Positions 1 through 8,782 of a stretch of 39,624 bases of DNA are shown here, piece by piece. Made by a program: the position numbers and the translations under genes. The stretch covers positions 1 to 39,624 of the forward strand of contig PNKZ01000022.1 of the NCBI GenBank assembly GCA_013822735.1, written 5' to 3'. A model generated the notes under the pieces. The model worked only from the letters and a program-made list of their open reading frames with translations. It made no database searches and was not told the origin of the DNA. The stretch comes from Pirellula sp. (GTDB lineage: Bacteria > Planctomycetota > Planctomycetia > Pirellulales > PNKZ01). The stretch's first letter is position 1. Each line of letters begins with the position of its first letter.

Positions 1-942
1 GTAGCGCGTGCTGATCCGCATGGCCGGATCGGCCGAGTGGATGAGCCCGAACTTTTGGTTGTTGATGAGCTCCCATTCTTGCCGCTCTTTGATCCCTTCG
101 ATCGTCAGCCGCATCTGTTCCTGCAGCTGATCGTAGGGGCCGTTGTAGAGATCGGAGACGCGCGTATGCACCCGCACCACGGTCTGCACGGCCGAGAGCG
201 AATACTCGCGCGGGTTCGGCGAATAATCGACAAAGGTCTCGGGAATTTCGACGTTTTCAGCAAAGCCGGATACCAAGTCGATGTTCCGCTCACCGTAGCG
301 ATTCACGGTCGACTGCAGCGCCAAATGTTCGGCGATGGCCCGTTGAAAATCGTCGGCCAAATTCGGTTGTTCGGCCAAAACCTCGTCCAGATCTTTGCGC
401 GAAATCGTTAACAGCACGCACGGCGTGATCGTGCGAATGGTCACGTCCGACGGCTTGTCGCCGACCAAGTCGCTCTCGCCGAAGTATTCCCCTTCGCTCA
501 GGAGCGCGAGCCGCAGATCGGAACCGTGCACGCCCTTGCTCAAGACTTCGACTTGCCCTTGGGCGAGTACGAAGAACTTGTTGATGCCCTCTCCTTCGCC
601 GACGAGCTTATTGCCGAGCGAGACTTCTTCGGTCGTGAATCGTCCCGCCATGCGCGAGAGGATCGAGTCGGGCAACTTTGAGAAGAGCGGTACGCTGCGG
701 AGCGATTCCGGCGCGAACGACGCCACGCCGCCGGCGACGTCGATGCCGATCCGCTCGGCCTTCGGCAGCTCGCGACGCGTCCGGTTTACGCGATACGTCC
801 CGCCGTCGACTTGCACCCACGGCAGCAGGCTCAAGAGCCAGCGCGGAGTGATCGACATCATCTTGGGCGACGTCTTCGTCGTGTTCGCCAGATTGCGAGC
901 CGTCGACGTCGTCACGCTGCGCTGCAGAAGGTTGTCCGACAT
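1..942 (-). CDS. Family 2B encapsulin nanocompartment shell protein (EshA-like), 3' end missing
   Basis: Reading leftward from an ATG at 942, 314 codons are open to the window edge, so the C-terminus is cut off; full EshA-type proteins are about 470 residues. The N-terminal arm carries the family pattern STARNLA..TKT.P.M..I..RWLL..LPWV (from about residue 13) and GGTYRVN. A Crp-like cyclic-nucleotide-binding fold follows at about 85-200 (EGEYFGE around the phosphate-binding cassette). The HK97-type shell domain then begins, with the hallmark stretches [29 protein letters not shown] and [15 protein letters not shown]. Such proteins are often mis-annotated as Crp/Fnr regulators, but they have no helix-turn-helix and assemble into capsids that hold an enzyme cargo (known family 2 cargos: cysteine desulfurase, terpene cyclase, polyprenyl transferase). 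The Arg normally found in the cassette seems absent (KPSDVTI). The cargo gene, if adjacent, lies left of the window. Confidence 0.9.
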   Translation of the reverse strand, partial: MSDNLLQRSVTTSTARNLANTTKTSPKMMSITPRWLLSLLPWVQVDGGTYRVNRTRRELPKAERIGIDVAGGVASFAPESLRSVPLFSKLPDSILSRMAGRFTTEEVSLGNKLVGEGEGINKFFVLAQGQVEVLSKGVHGSDLRLALLSEGEYFGESDLVGDKPSDVTIRTITPCVLLTISRKDLDEVLAEQPNLADDFQRAIAEHLALQSTVNRYGERNIDLVSGFAENVEIPETFVDYSPNPREYSLSAVQTVVRVHTRVSDLYNGPYDQLQEQMRLTIEGIKERQEWELINNQKFGLIHSADPAMRISTRY

Positions 943-1348
943 GAGCTTCCTTGAGTCGAAGGAATTCGTCGGCCCGCCGCGCGGAAGCCATTCCAGGAGC
1001 TAGAACTGGTTAAGAGCGCTTCGCAATCAACGAAGCGACAAAATCAGCAGCCTGGGAGGCTTGCGCAAAAAGAGGCCGAGAAAGACATGGTGACTATTCA
1101 AAGTCGCCACGTGCGCCTCCGGGAAGTCCAGTGAGCTACGCAGCTAAGCAATCCGTACTTAGTCTGCCATGGAAGGCTCGACTCGTCGCGCCAGAGTGCA
1201 ACTCGGCGCAGACTATGCAGCCGATGTAGGCTACCCCACGGTTAAAGCTTGTCAAGTGCCGGAAAAACCGCGGCGGCCGCTCACCTCAGTCATTCGAATC
1301 TTCTGAAATCCACTCCGTCGAAGCTGCGACGTTATGCACCCGGGGTCA
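943..1348. other. Non-coding gap upstream of the encapsulin gene
   Basis: About 400 bases lie between the encapsulin start and the end of the hydrolase remnant. I see no convincing protein, RNA gene or repeat here. The gap should hold the encapsulin promoter. One weak candidate on the minus strand has TTGACA at 1255-1250 and TAGCCT at 1233-1228 (16-base spacing), which would leave a leader of roughly 280 nt. Confidence 0.4.
1228..1255 (-). promoter_or_regulatory. Possible sigma-70 promoter of the encapsulin gene
   Basis: On the minus strand TTGACA (1255-1250) matches the -35 consensus. After 16 bases TAGCCT (1233-1228) matches only three of six -10 positions. The distance to the ATG at 942 is long, so this is a weak call. 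Confidence 0.2.
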
Positions 1349-2201
1349 TTACTTCATCGTGCTTCGCAACCATGCGATCAGTTGCTCCTGATAGTCGGAA
1401 CCCTGCTCTGCCCATCTTCCCATACCGTGCGCGCCTCCGGTCACTTTGATCAGGTCGCAACGATTCCCCGCGGCATCCATCAGCTTTTGAAATCGCGGCG
1501 ACTGTTCGTACGGCACTTGCGCATCGGCATCGCCGTGGATCAACAAATACGGCGGCATCCCCGCGTGCACGCGAGACGACGGCGACGCGGCCCGCAACTT
1601 CGCTCGGGCTTCATCGTTTAACTCCGTGAGGCCCAACAACGCCGTCATCGAGGGGCCCAGCTCTCCGCGCTGCTCCACCTGAAACTCCAAATCGTGCGGC
1701 GCGTAGAACGGCACGACGGCGGCCACGGCAGTATCCCCCTTGGCTTCCGTGCCGACCCACGACACCAAGTGCCCGCCGGCCGATTCGCCGATCAGCGCAA
1801 TGCGATTCACGTCAACCTTATATTCCTTGGCATGGGCCCGCACCCAGCGGATCGCCGTGGCGACGTCCTCCGCGCAGGCCGGCCAGCGATGGTCGGGGCG
1901 CCAAGCGATAGTTGATGGTGAACCATGCGAAGCCGGCCTTGCCGATCGGCTCGAAGAGCGGCTTGATGTAGCTTTGCTTGTCGCCGCGCATGAAGCCCCC
2001 GCCATGCACGAAGATGCAGGTCGCAAACGGCCCTTCGCCAGCGGGCGTGAAGGCATCAAGCGTTAGCGACACTTCGCCGACCTTGGCAAACTCGATATCG
2101 GTCTTGAGCACGCCCGCCGCCGGCGGAGCGGATTCCGCGGCATTCGTTCTGCCGCAATAAAGCGAAACCGCTGCGACCAGCGCGACAAGAATCGTCTTCA
2201 T
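1349..2201 (-). pseudogene. Secreted alpha/beta hydrolase (HSL/carboxylesterase-like), frameshifted
   Basis: The gene starts at ATG 2201 with a signal peptide (MKTILVALVAAVSLYCG) and an oxyanion-hole HGGGF motif near residue 67. The reading frame breaks just after YRLAP. The rest continues in another frame to 1349 with DHRWPACAEDVATAIRWV, the nucleophile elbow GESAGG, an Asp in HGDADAQVP and a His in GGAHGMG, so a full catalytic triad is present across two frames. The break falls in a run of four C (GGGG on the plus strand at 1895-1898). Removing one base restores a single protein of about 283 residues. Both halves are otherwise intact, so this is either a very recent inactivating mutation or a sequencing error. 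Family: BD-FAE/esterase-lipase-type hydrolases that cut ester bonds outside the cytoplasm; the substrate is unknown. Same direction as the propeller gene upstream (44-base gap). Confidence 0.8.
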
Positions 2202-2244
2202 CGAAGCCTCAACTCAATGAGTTCCGTGGGTCCAGCAACTCGTC

Positions 2245-3492
2245 TTACTTCCGAACGTCGAAGCAAACAATGTTCTCATCGTCGCGCAAATACAACCGAC
2301 CATCCGCGAGCGTCGGAGCTTGGCGTGTGCCGATGCCCACATTCGCCCGACCGAGTTCTTCGAACTGCGCGGCGTTTTCGCGCAGCAGAATCAATTCTCC
2401 CGCGAGCGTCGCCACCCAAAACTTGCCGTCGGCGGCGATCATGTTCCCTTTGCCGAAGCGCGCTTTGTACCAGATACGCTTGCCTGTCGTTGCATCCAGG
2501 CAGGTCAGGTGCGTAATGGGGCCCGCACCGCCCAGGTTGTCGAAGCCGTAGATTTGGCCGCCGCGCACGATCGGGGTTTGCCATTCGGCGCGCAGGACGC
2601 TGTCGCCGCCGAGCGACGTCCACGCTTCCACCACGTCGAACTCTTCGCCGCGCGGCTTCAGCGTCAGCAGAGCGCTGCCGTGCATTTCACCGGCGGAGAT
2701 CAATACTCCGTCGCCGACGGCAACCGGCGAGGCCGTGTTGCAATTGAAGTCGGTCACGAACGGATAACGCCACAGCACCTTGCCGGTGTCGGGCGCCAAA
2801 CCGAGCGCCGCCGTTCCTAAAAGCGATACGACCTGCTCACGCCGCGCGACCTTCAGCAACACGGGAGACGAATAGCCGATCGCATCGTCGCCGGCCTTCC
2901 ACACGAGGTTGCCGGTTGCCGCATCGAAGGCCGCCACGCTCGCGCCCGGCGCCCCGATGTTTACAATCACCCGATCGCCGACGACCAGCGGCGAGCAGGC
3001 CGTGCCGTATTCCGCCGGCGATCCCTTCACTTCCTTCGTCACATCTTTCGACCAGAGCAACTTGCCGTCGGCCGTCGCAGCCGCCGCCAAAATCCCTTCG
3101 CCGGTCATGGTGAAGACGCGCTCGCCGGCGATCGAGGGCGTCGATCGCGGCCCGGCCCCTTGCGAGTTTTCATACGCGGGGGCAAGCGGCGTCTGCCACA
3201 CGGCCGAGCCTGTCGCCGCGTCCCAAGCAGCCAGCAGTTGCTTGCCGTCGGCCTGCAGCATCGTCACGACGCGCCCGCCGCTCACGGCCAAGCCCGACAT
3301 GCCGACGCCGGCTTTCGCGCGCCACACTTCCTTCGGCCCGCCGGCCGGGAACGCCTCGAGCAAGCCGGTCTCCGCGGAGATGCCGTTGCGATCCGGCCCC
3401 AAAAACTGCGGCCAGTCGGCGGCGCGCGCCTGTGCGAAGCCGAACAGCAGCAAGATGGTCGCAAATCGTGCGACGGCGATGGCGGTTCTCAT
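2245..3492 (-). CDS. Exported PQQ-binding-like beta-propeller protein
   Basis: The protein is 415 residues. The start is ATG 3492, chosen because it opens a signal peptide (MRTAIAVARFATILLLFGFAQARA) and has GGAG 5 bases upstream; the frame is open further upstream, but that part reads through a repeat. The mature N-terminus has the planctomycete pattern ADWPQFLGPDRNG. Repeated blades follow with W-containing PQQ-like motifs (DAATGSAVWQT, DAATGNLVWKAG, DATTGKRIWYKA), as in BamB/PQQ-dehydrogenase propellers. No catalytic or heme residues stand out, so it may be a binding or scaffold protein rather than a dehydrogenase. Planctomycetes carry many such proteins. It is divergent from the Gfo/Idh/MocA gene at 3743, with an inverted repeat in the space between. 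Confidence 0.85.
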   Translation of the reverse strand: MRTAIAVARFATILLLFGFAQARAADWPQFLGPDRNGISAETGLLEAFPAGGPKEVWRAKAGVGMSGLAVSGGRVVTMLQADGKQLLAAWDAATGSAVWQTPLAPAYENSQGAGPRSTPSIAGERVFTMTGEGILAAAATADGKLLWSKDVTKEVKGSPAEYGTACSPLVVGDRVIVNIGAPGASVAAFDAATGNLVWKAGDDAIGYSSPVLLKVARREQVVSLLGTAALGLAPDTGKVLWRYPFVTDFNCNTASPVAVGDGVLISAGEMHGSALLTLKPRGEEFDVVEAWTSLGGDSVLRAEWQTPIVRGGQIYGFDNLGGAGPITHLTCLDATTGKRIWYKARFGKGNMIAADGKFWVATLAGELILLRENAAQFEELGRANVGIGTRQAPTLADGRLYLRDDENIVCFDVRK

Positions 3493-3528
3493 GGTATCTC
3501 CAAGGAATTGCGTTCGACTCCGAGCACA

Positions 3529-3609
3529 CATACTAGCCCCGCTCTCGCAAGCGAGGGGACTTTGAAACAACGCCGATTGTCCCCTCGCTCGCGCGTCGGG
3601 GCTAGTATG
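3529..3609. repeat. 81-bp palindromic intergenic repeat (two inverted copies)
   Basis: Two inverted arms face each other. CATACTAGCCCCG (3529-3541) pairs perfectly with 3597-3609, and GCGAGGGGAC (3551-3560) pairs with 3579-3588. A short unmatched stretch lies between these blocks in each arm, and a central spacer of 18 bases separates them. The unit reads roughly GTCCCCTCGC..8-9..CGGGGCTAGTATG, once on each strand. This resembles a REP/BIME-type element. It sits in the divergent promoter space of 3492 and 3743 and would form a strong hairpin in either transcript. Confidence 0.75.
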
Positions 3610-3742
3610 CTTCGGCGGCGTCCCCTTCCGATGCATTCCGTCGCGAATTGGTAGACGCCGCCCGCGCCGGGTGAAATAATCGACGTTTGTCCGCTCGTTC
3701 CCATCCATCCGCCGCTTCGGCGACCCTTCGGGAGTTTGTGCC

Positions 3743-5038
3743 GTGAATTCGAAACAATCGCGACGCTCGTTTTTGAAAGAGACCGCTTTCGGCGGCGCAC
3801 TCCTCGGGCTCTCCGCACGGAGCCACCGCGCGATCTTCGGCGCCGAGCCGCCCAGCGAACGGGTCCGCGTCGGCATGATCGGCGTCGGCAATCAGGGCGG
3901 GCCGAAGAACAACATGAAGTACTTCCTCCGCAACATCGTCGCGTTGTGCGATCTCGACGCCACGTACCTCGCCGAGGCCGGCGCCTTCCTGCAATCGCAA
4001 GCCAACCTCACGGCCACGGCCACCGACGACTACCGCCGGCTGCTCGACGCCAAGGACATCGACGCCGTCGTCGTCACGGTGCCGGACCAGTGGCACGCCA
4101 CGATGTCGATCGAAGCTTGCCAGGCCGGCAAAGACGTCTATTGCGAAAAGCCGCTCACGCTCGTCGTGAACGAAGGCCGGCCGATGATCGACGCGGCCCG
4201 CAAACATGGGCGCGTCGTGCAGACCGGCACCATGCAGCGTAGCGGCGTCGAGTTCAAGCTGGCCGTCGACCTGGTGCAAACGGGCGTCGTCGGCAAGGTC
4301 AGCGCCGTGAACGTCACGCTCCCCAGCCCCAACTGGATCGCTCGGGCAGGCAAGCCCGTGCCCGACAGCGCTCCGCCGGAAGGGTTCGACTACAACCGCT
4401 GGCTCGGCCCCGCGCCGTATCGGCCGTACAACAAGAACCACGTCCACTATCTCTTCCGCTTCTATTGGGACTACAGCGGCGGCCAGCAAACCAACTTCGG
4501 CGCCCACCATCTCGACATCGCCCAATGGGGCCTCGGCATGGACGACAGCGGTCCGGTGAGCGTGGAAGGTTCGGCCGTGTTCAATCCCGACGGCTGGTAC
4601 GAAACGCCCGACACGACCGACATCAAGTACACGTACGCGAGCGGCGTGGTGATGACCTGTCGGCAGAAGCTGAACACGAAGAGCACCGACCAAGGGACGG
4701 AGTTCATCGGCGACAAGGGGAGCCTGTTCGTCTACCGCGGCGGCATCAAGGCGAGCACTCCGGAACTGCTCAGCGGCGTGGAGATCCCGAAGATCGTCAG
4801 TTCGCAAGCCAATCAGGCCCACGTCGACAACTTCTTCGACTGCGTGAAGTCGCGAGCCAAGCCGGCGGCCGACATCGAGATCGGCCACCGCTCGGCCACG
4901 GTCTGCCACTTGGGCAACATCGCGGTTCGCACGAATAAGAAGATCGCGTGGGACCCGAAGACCGAAACGATCGTCGGCGACGCGGAAGCCTCGAAATGGC
5001 TGACGAAGGAATACCGGAAGCCGTGGAAGCTCGGTTAA
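3743..5038 (+). CDS. Tat-exported Gfo/Idh/MocA family oxidoreductase
   Basis: The protein is 431 residues and starts at GTG 3743 (GGAG at 3731-3734, 8-base spacing). A twin-arginine signal (SRRSFLK, residues about 6-12) is followed by a hydrophobic stretch, so the folded, cofactor-loaded enzyme should be exported by the Tat system. The NAD(P)-binding Rossmann motif is VGMIGVGNQGG, and the catalytic-region EKP motif is VYCEKPLT. The C-terminal alpha/beta domain includes GAHHLDIAQWG. Family members oxidise or epimerise sugars and inositols using tightly bound NAD(P). Exported versions are a planctomycete hallmark and often sit near DUF1080 and sulfatase genes. The substrate cannot be read from sequence; nearby DUF1080 genes suggest 3-keto-sugar chemistry (inference). 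Confidence 0.88.
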   Translation: MNSKQSRRSFLKETAFGGALLGLSARSHRAIFGAEPPSERVRVGMIGVGNQGGPKNNMKYFLRNIVALCDLDATYLAEAGAFLQSQANLTATATDDYRRLLDAKDIDAVVVTVPDQWHATMSIEACQAGKDVYCEKPLTLVVNEGRPMIDAARKHGRVVQTGTMQRSGVEFKLAVDLVQTGVVGKVSAVNVTLPSPNWIARAGKPVPDSAPPEGFDYNRWLGPAPYRPYNKNHVHYLFRFYWDYSGGQQTNFGAHHLDIAQWGLGMDDSGPVSVEGSAVFNPDGWYETPDTTDIKYTYASGVVMTCRQKLNTKSTDQGTEFIGDKGSLFVYRGGIKASTPELLSGVEIPKIVSSQANQAHVDNFFDCVKSRAKPAADIEIGHRSATVCHLGNIAVRTNKKIAWDPKTETIVGDAEASKWLTKEYRKPWKLG

Positions 5039-5138
5039 CGGGGCGATACGCTCGATACGCCGCGCGAACTCTATCGGCATCTCTGAGGCGAGCGTCGAGC
5101 CGTAAGGCCGACGTGCTCGGGCTTGTCGCTGCTTATCT

Positions 5139-5292
5139 AAAATCGACGTAAGTGCCCAAAGCACGAACGGATCGGTGCGCAGATAACTCGGACCTATCTG
5201 CGCACCTCTTGTGGGTTTTGGGGTTACGCGCAGATAACTCCAGTTATCTGCGCACTCACGCCCGCGAACGAACCGAGACTTACGTCGATTTT
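5139..5292. mobile_element. 154-bp MITE-like element with 14-bp terminal inverted repeats and two inner hairpins
   Basis: The ends AAAATCGACGTAAG (5139-5152) and CTTACGTCGATTTT (5279-5292) are perfect inverted repeats. Inside are two near-perfect stems: GGTGCGCAGATA (5174-5185) with 5195-5206, loop 9; and GCGCAGATAACT (5228-5239) with 5242-5253, loop 2. Both stems share the core GCGCAGATAACT or part of it. There is no coding capacity and I see no clear target-site duplication. It is either a non-autonomous transposon-like element or a compound palindromic repeat. Confidence 0.65.
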
Positions 5293-5391
5293 CCGCCGCG
5301 CTCGTTAGCCCCCGACGAACCGTTGTGGGCCGGGCGATCATTTTTCGACGAAGTGGTTTCAAGCCGCGCATCGAAAAGCTTCTCCTCGTAT

Positions 5392-5752
5392 TCTCCCCTC
5401 GCCCCTTGCGGGAGAGGGGCCGGGGGTGAGGGGTTCTTAGGGTCTGAAGAAACGACGTTTATTCCCCCCGGCGACTCGCCGGGGGCTAAGACGGCGCAAC
5501 CAATCACCCCGCATTGTCCCAGAACCGCCGGCCCAATTTCCAGAGAGCTTTTGGCCGGCCAAATTCGCGCTGGACCAATGAACCCTTCTCCCTCCGGGAG
5601 AAGGTGGCCGAAGGCCGGATGAGGGTGAGGTCGCATCAGCATGGCGATGGCGGTCAAGCACGATGTCGCGGCGCTCGATGCATCTTCGATGCCGCGCGTC
5701 GCGCAACGCCACCCTCACCTGCCCTGCGGGCATCCTCTCCCAGTGGGCGAGG
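5392..5752. repeat. Cluster of REP-like palindromic repeats
   Basis: Three related units lie in this gap: 5392-5433 (CCCCTCGCCCC..GGGAGAGGGG..GGGTGAGGGG), 5585-5630 (CTTCTCCCTCCGGGAGAAGG..GATGAGGGTGAGG) and, inverted, 5709-5752 (CACCCTCACC..CTGCGGG..CTCTCCC). A separate GC hairpin at 5465-5485 pairs CCCCCGGC with GCCGGGGG around GACTC. With the element at 5139-5292 they fill most of the 725-base gap 5039-5763; I see no gene in it. Confidence 0.65.
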
Positions 5753-5763
5753 AAGTTTGCAAA

Positions 5764-7986
5764 CTACTTCGGCTGAAACGCCGGGTCGCCGAATTGCCAC
5801 AAGAAGAACGACCAAATATCGGCGTCTTCTTCGTGGCGTTGTGCGCGCGTCGAGCCCATGCCGTGGCCGGAGTGGTAGTCGACGCGGAAGAGCACCGGGC
5901 GGCCGCTTCCCGTAGCGGCTTGGAAGGCCGCCGTGGCCTTGGCCGATTCCCAAGGTTCGACGCGCGGGTCGTTGATGCCGTGCGTCAGAATGATCGCCGG
6001 GTACTTTTCGCCGGCGCGAATCTGATGGATCGTGCTCATCGCTTTCAGCCCGCGATATTCGTCTTCGATCGTCACGGTGCCGAACTCCGGAATGTTCGGC
6101 GGCCCGTTCATCGTGGTTTCGAAGCGGAGCATGTCGGTGCAGCCGACGGCGATGTTCGCCGCCGCAAATAAGTCAGGACGTTCCGTAATGGCCCGACCGA
6201 TCAAAATGCCGCCGGCGCTGCGCCCCTCGCCCGCGAGCTTCGCCGGCGACGTGTAACGCTCCTTCACCAAATACTCGGCACACGCGAGGAAGTCTTTCCA
6301 CGTGTTCGGCTTCGTCGATTTCCGGCCGGCATGATGCCACTCTTTGCCGAAGACGCCGCCGCCGCGGACGTGGGCCGTCGCCAAGACGCCGCCCCGTTCG
6401 AGCCAAGCGAGGTTCGTCGGGTCGTAGCGCATCGCAAAGATGTAGCCGTATCCGCCGTAGCCGGTAATCAAGGTCGGGTTCGTGCCGTCGAGCTTGATGT
6501 CGGTCCGATGCACGATCGAGAGGGGAACCTTCACGCCGTCGTGGCTTGCGACCATGACTTCCGTCGCCGTGAGGCCTTCGGGCGCGGAGAACTTCCCCGG
6601 CGGCACGAGTTGCGTGTTCACCAACTCGTTCTTCGCGGGATCGAAACGATAGATCTGCCCGTCGCGAATCCAGGAGCTTGTGCGGAGAAAGACGCCCGGC
6701 AGGTCGGGCCGAGCGCCGCCGACGACGGCCGACGGTTCATCGGCGCGAAGCGGAATCGGCTCCAGCGGCGCGCCGTCGGCATAGGGCACGCGAAACACTT
6801 TGCTCGGCACGCCCGCCAACACGCCGACGTAGAGCGCATCTTCGGCCGCCGCGAGCGAATCGACCACGTACTCCTCCGCCGGCGGGACGACGGTCGCAGC
6901 CGACGCGAAATTCGGCGACGCGAGCGACGTGCGCACGACTTTAAAGTGCGGCGCATTCGCGGCAGTGAGCAAAAAGATGTCGTCGCCATGGACGGTGAAT
7001 TCCGTCACCAGGTCGGTCCGATCGCAAACCTTCGTCCATTGCACATCGGCCGTGCCGAGCGAAGCGAGCTTCGTCGCGTAGATTGTGATGTCGGTTTCGT
7101 CGCCGTGCTTCACTTGGCCGACGGCCCATTCGCTGCCGGGCGTGATGATCACCGCCGGGAAATCCATCTCGCCGAACTTTACTTCTCCGGATGGCGGTGA
7201 CGTCTCGGCCATGCTGCCGAAGAGCACGACGTCGGTATCCGGATCCGTGCCGAGCACGTGCCGCATCGACTGCGTGAACTTGTATCCTTCGGTCTCCGGC
7301 GCATCGGCGGGAAGTTTGCGACGCCGGCCGTACGCGAACGACTTGCCGTCGGGAAACCAGTAAGGGGGTGCGTACTCCGATTCGATCCGATCGATCGAGT
7401 CGGGCAAGTCCTTGTTCGTCGCGATGTCGAACACGCGAATCACGGTTTCTTCCGAGCCGGAGGCCGCGAAGCCGTAGAGGAGCTGCGTGCCGGAGGGGGC
7501 GATGCGGAAAAAGGTGAGCGAGAAGTGATCTTCGGGGGATACTTTGGGAAACTTCTCAGGATCGACGAGCAGCCGCTCTTCGTCGGTCCGGCCGTCGCGA
7601 ATATAGATCTTGGCGACGTTCTCCGAGGCGAGTTGCTTGAAGTAAAAGAGATTGCCGTTGGGATGCCGGGCAATGCCGTAGATGGAATACGGCGCGCCGG
7701 CGTCGAGTTCGTCGATCCGCTTCAGGAGCGCCGCGCGGCCGGGGATGGCCGCGAGCGTGCGCTCGGCGTACTCGGCTTGGCCCTTGACCCAGGCCTGCAC
7801 TTCGGGATTCTTGAAATCCTCCATGTAGCGATAGTCGTCGGGTACCTTGTCGCCGAAAAAATCGTCGACGACGGTACGCACGGGCGCCACGGGGGGCTGA
7901 TCGGCCATGGTGATTCCTGGAGCGAGGCAAGCGAGTAGCGCGAGCGTTGCGAAGCTTCGGCGAACGGGGCGGGCGAATGCAAGCAT
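5764..7986 (-). CDS. Secreted prolyl oligopeptidase family serine peptidase (S9A)
   Basis: The protein is 740 residues with an N-terminal signal peptide (hydrophobic core LALLACLAPGITMA). The N-terminal helix region PVRTVVDDFFGDKVPDDYRYMED is typical of S9A enzymes, followed by a seven-bladed propeller (about 75-445) that gates the active site. The C-terminal alpha/beta hydrolase domain has the nucleophile motif GRSAGG (Ser near 587), the acid HGINDPRVEPW (Asp near 671) and the base SGHGMG (His near 705), so the triad is complete. It should cut short peptides after proline or related residues outside the cytoplasm. It lies 7 bases after the DUF1080 gene at 7994 in the same direction, so the two are probably co-transcribed. 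Confidence 0.93.
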   Translation of the reverse strand: MLAFARPVRRSFATLALLACLAPGITMADQPPVAPVRTVVDDFFGDKVPDDYRYMEDFKNPEVQAWVKGQAEYAERTLAAIPGRAALLKRIDELDAGAPYSIYGIARHPNGNLFYFKQLASENVAKIYIRDGRTDEERLLVDPEKFPKVSPEDHFSLTFFRIAPSGTQLLYGFAASGSEETVIRVFDIATNKDLPDSIDRIESEYAPPYWFPDGKSFAYGRRRKLPADAPETEGYKFTQSMRHVLGTDPDTDVVLFGSMAETSPPSGEVKFGEMDFPAVIITPGSEWAVGQVKHGDETDITIYATKLASLGTADVQWTKVCDRTDLVTEFTVHGDDIFLLTAANAPHFKVVRTSLASPNFASAATVVPPAEEYVVDSLAAAEDALYVGVLAGVPSKVFRVPYADGAPLEPIPLRADEPSAVVGGARPDLPGVFLRTSSWIRDGQIYRFDPAKNELVNTQLVPPGKFSAPEGLTATEVMVASHDGVKVPLSIVHRTDIKLDGTNPTLITGYGGYGYIFAMRYDPTNLAWLERGGVLATAHVRGGGVFGKEWHHAGRKSTKPNTWKDFLACAEYLVKERYTSPAKLAGEGRSAGGILIGRAITERPDLFAAANIAVGCTDMLRFETTMNGPPNIPEFGTVTIEDEYRGLKAMSTIHQIRAGEKYPAIILTHGINDPRVEPWESAKATAAFQAATGSGRPVLFRVDYHSGHGMGSTRAQRHEEDADIWSFFLWQFGDPAFQPK

Positions 7987-7993
7987 CGATCCA

Positions 7994-8722
7994 TTACTCC
8001 TTCACGACCGGCGCGGTTTGCTCGGGCGTGGTGATGCCGGGGGGAAGTTCCAAAATGCGGATGGTGCGGAAGTGGATTTCGGCCCCTTCCGATTCGAGGC
8101 ACAAGTAACCCTTCTTCACCGACGCCTGGCGGACGCCGTTGACGAACTTGCCGTTCACGGCCAGCTTCACCGTGCCGTCGACGCAAACCACGTCGTACTC
8201 GTTCCACTCGCCGCGCGGCTTGCAGCGGTTCTCGATCGACCGACTGCGCGTGCCGCGCGGATTGTCGGGAATCGTCGTGAGGCCGTTGGCGCCGAAAAGT
8301 TCGCCGTGCACGAAGGCGATCGGCTGCTCGGTGCCGTCTTTCTGTTTGTGGAGCTTCACCCAATCGAGCTCCAGCATTTGGATTTCCATTCCCTTCGGCA
8401 GACGCCGCCCCTCGGGCACGCTCCCCTCGCTCCAGGCAAACACGCCCGAGTTGCCGCCGGGTTCCATGTGCCGCCACTCGACATGCAGCAAGAAGTTCTC
8501 GTACTGCTTTTCCGACCGCATCACGCCGATCGGCTGACCTTTGCAAACCAGCAGGCCGTCGCGGACGCTCCACGTTTCAGGCGACGTGTTGACGTCGACC
8601 CAACCGGTGAGGTCTTTGCCGTTGAAGAGTTCTTGAAACTGCGGCGGTTCCGAGCCGGCAACGTGCGGCAATTCGCAAGTGAGCGCCAACGCTACCGTCC
8701 AACACAACACAAAGCTTCTCAT
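7994..8722 (-). CDS. Secreted DUF1080 (3-keto-disaccharide hydrolase-like) protein
   Basis: The protein is 242 residues. ATG 8722 was chosen over an in-frame start 15 codons upstream because it opens a signal peptide ([16 protein letters not shown]) and has AAGGT about 8 bases upstream. The concanavalin-like DUF1080 fold starts with [13 protein letters not shown] and contains [27 protein letters not shown] and the closing IHFRTIRI. Family members include hydrolases of 3-keto-glycosides made by Gfo/Idh/MocA-type oxidoreductases; other members may only bind carbohydrate. It is first in a pair with the S9 peptidase and follows a sialate esterase-DUF1080 fusion. Confidence 0.88.
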   Translation of the reverse strand: MRSFVLCWTVALALTCELPHVAGSEPPQFQELFNGKDLTGWVDVNTSPETWSVRDGLLVCKGQPIGVMRSEKQYENFLLHVEWRHMEPGGNSGVFAWSEGSVPEGRRLPKGMEIQMLELDWVKLHKQKDGTEQPIAFVHGELFGANGLTTIPDNPRGTRSRSIENRCKPRGEWNEYDVVCVDGTVKLAVNGKFVNGVRQASVKKGYLCLESEGAEIHFRTIRILELPPGITTPEQTAPVVKE

Positions 8723-8782
8723 CGATGCGACCTTCTGCTCGGGGGTGCGATTCGTAACGGCCGGCAACTCATTTGCGCCGCC

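Noticed and set aside
3602-5371. A 589-codon open frame on the minus strand across the Gfo/Idh/MocA gene
   Set aside because: It lies opposite a well-supported gene, its composition is Arg/Val/Asp-rich with no recognisable domain, and it is a frame shadow of high-GC coding sequence.
5139-5762. Repeat-rich gap as a CRISPR array
   Set aside because: The repeats are palindromic, differ in length and spacing, and there are no regular spacers or cas genes.
6331-7200. A long plus-strand open frame across the S9 peptidase gene
   Set aside because: The peptidase on the other strand has a full triad; the plus frame is Arg-rich and domain-free.
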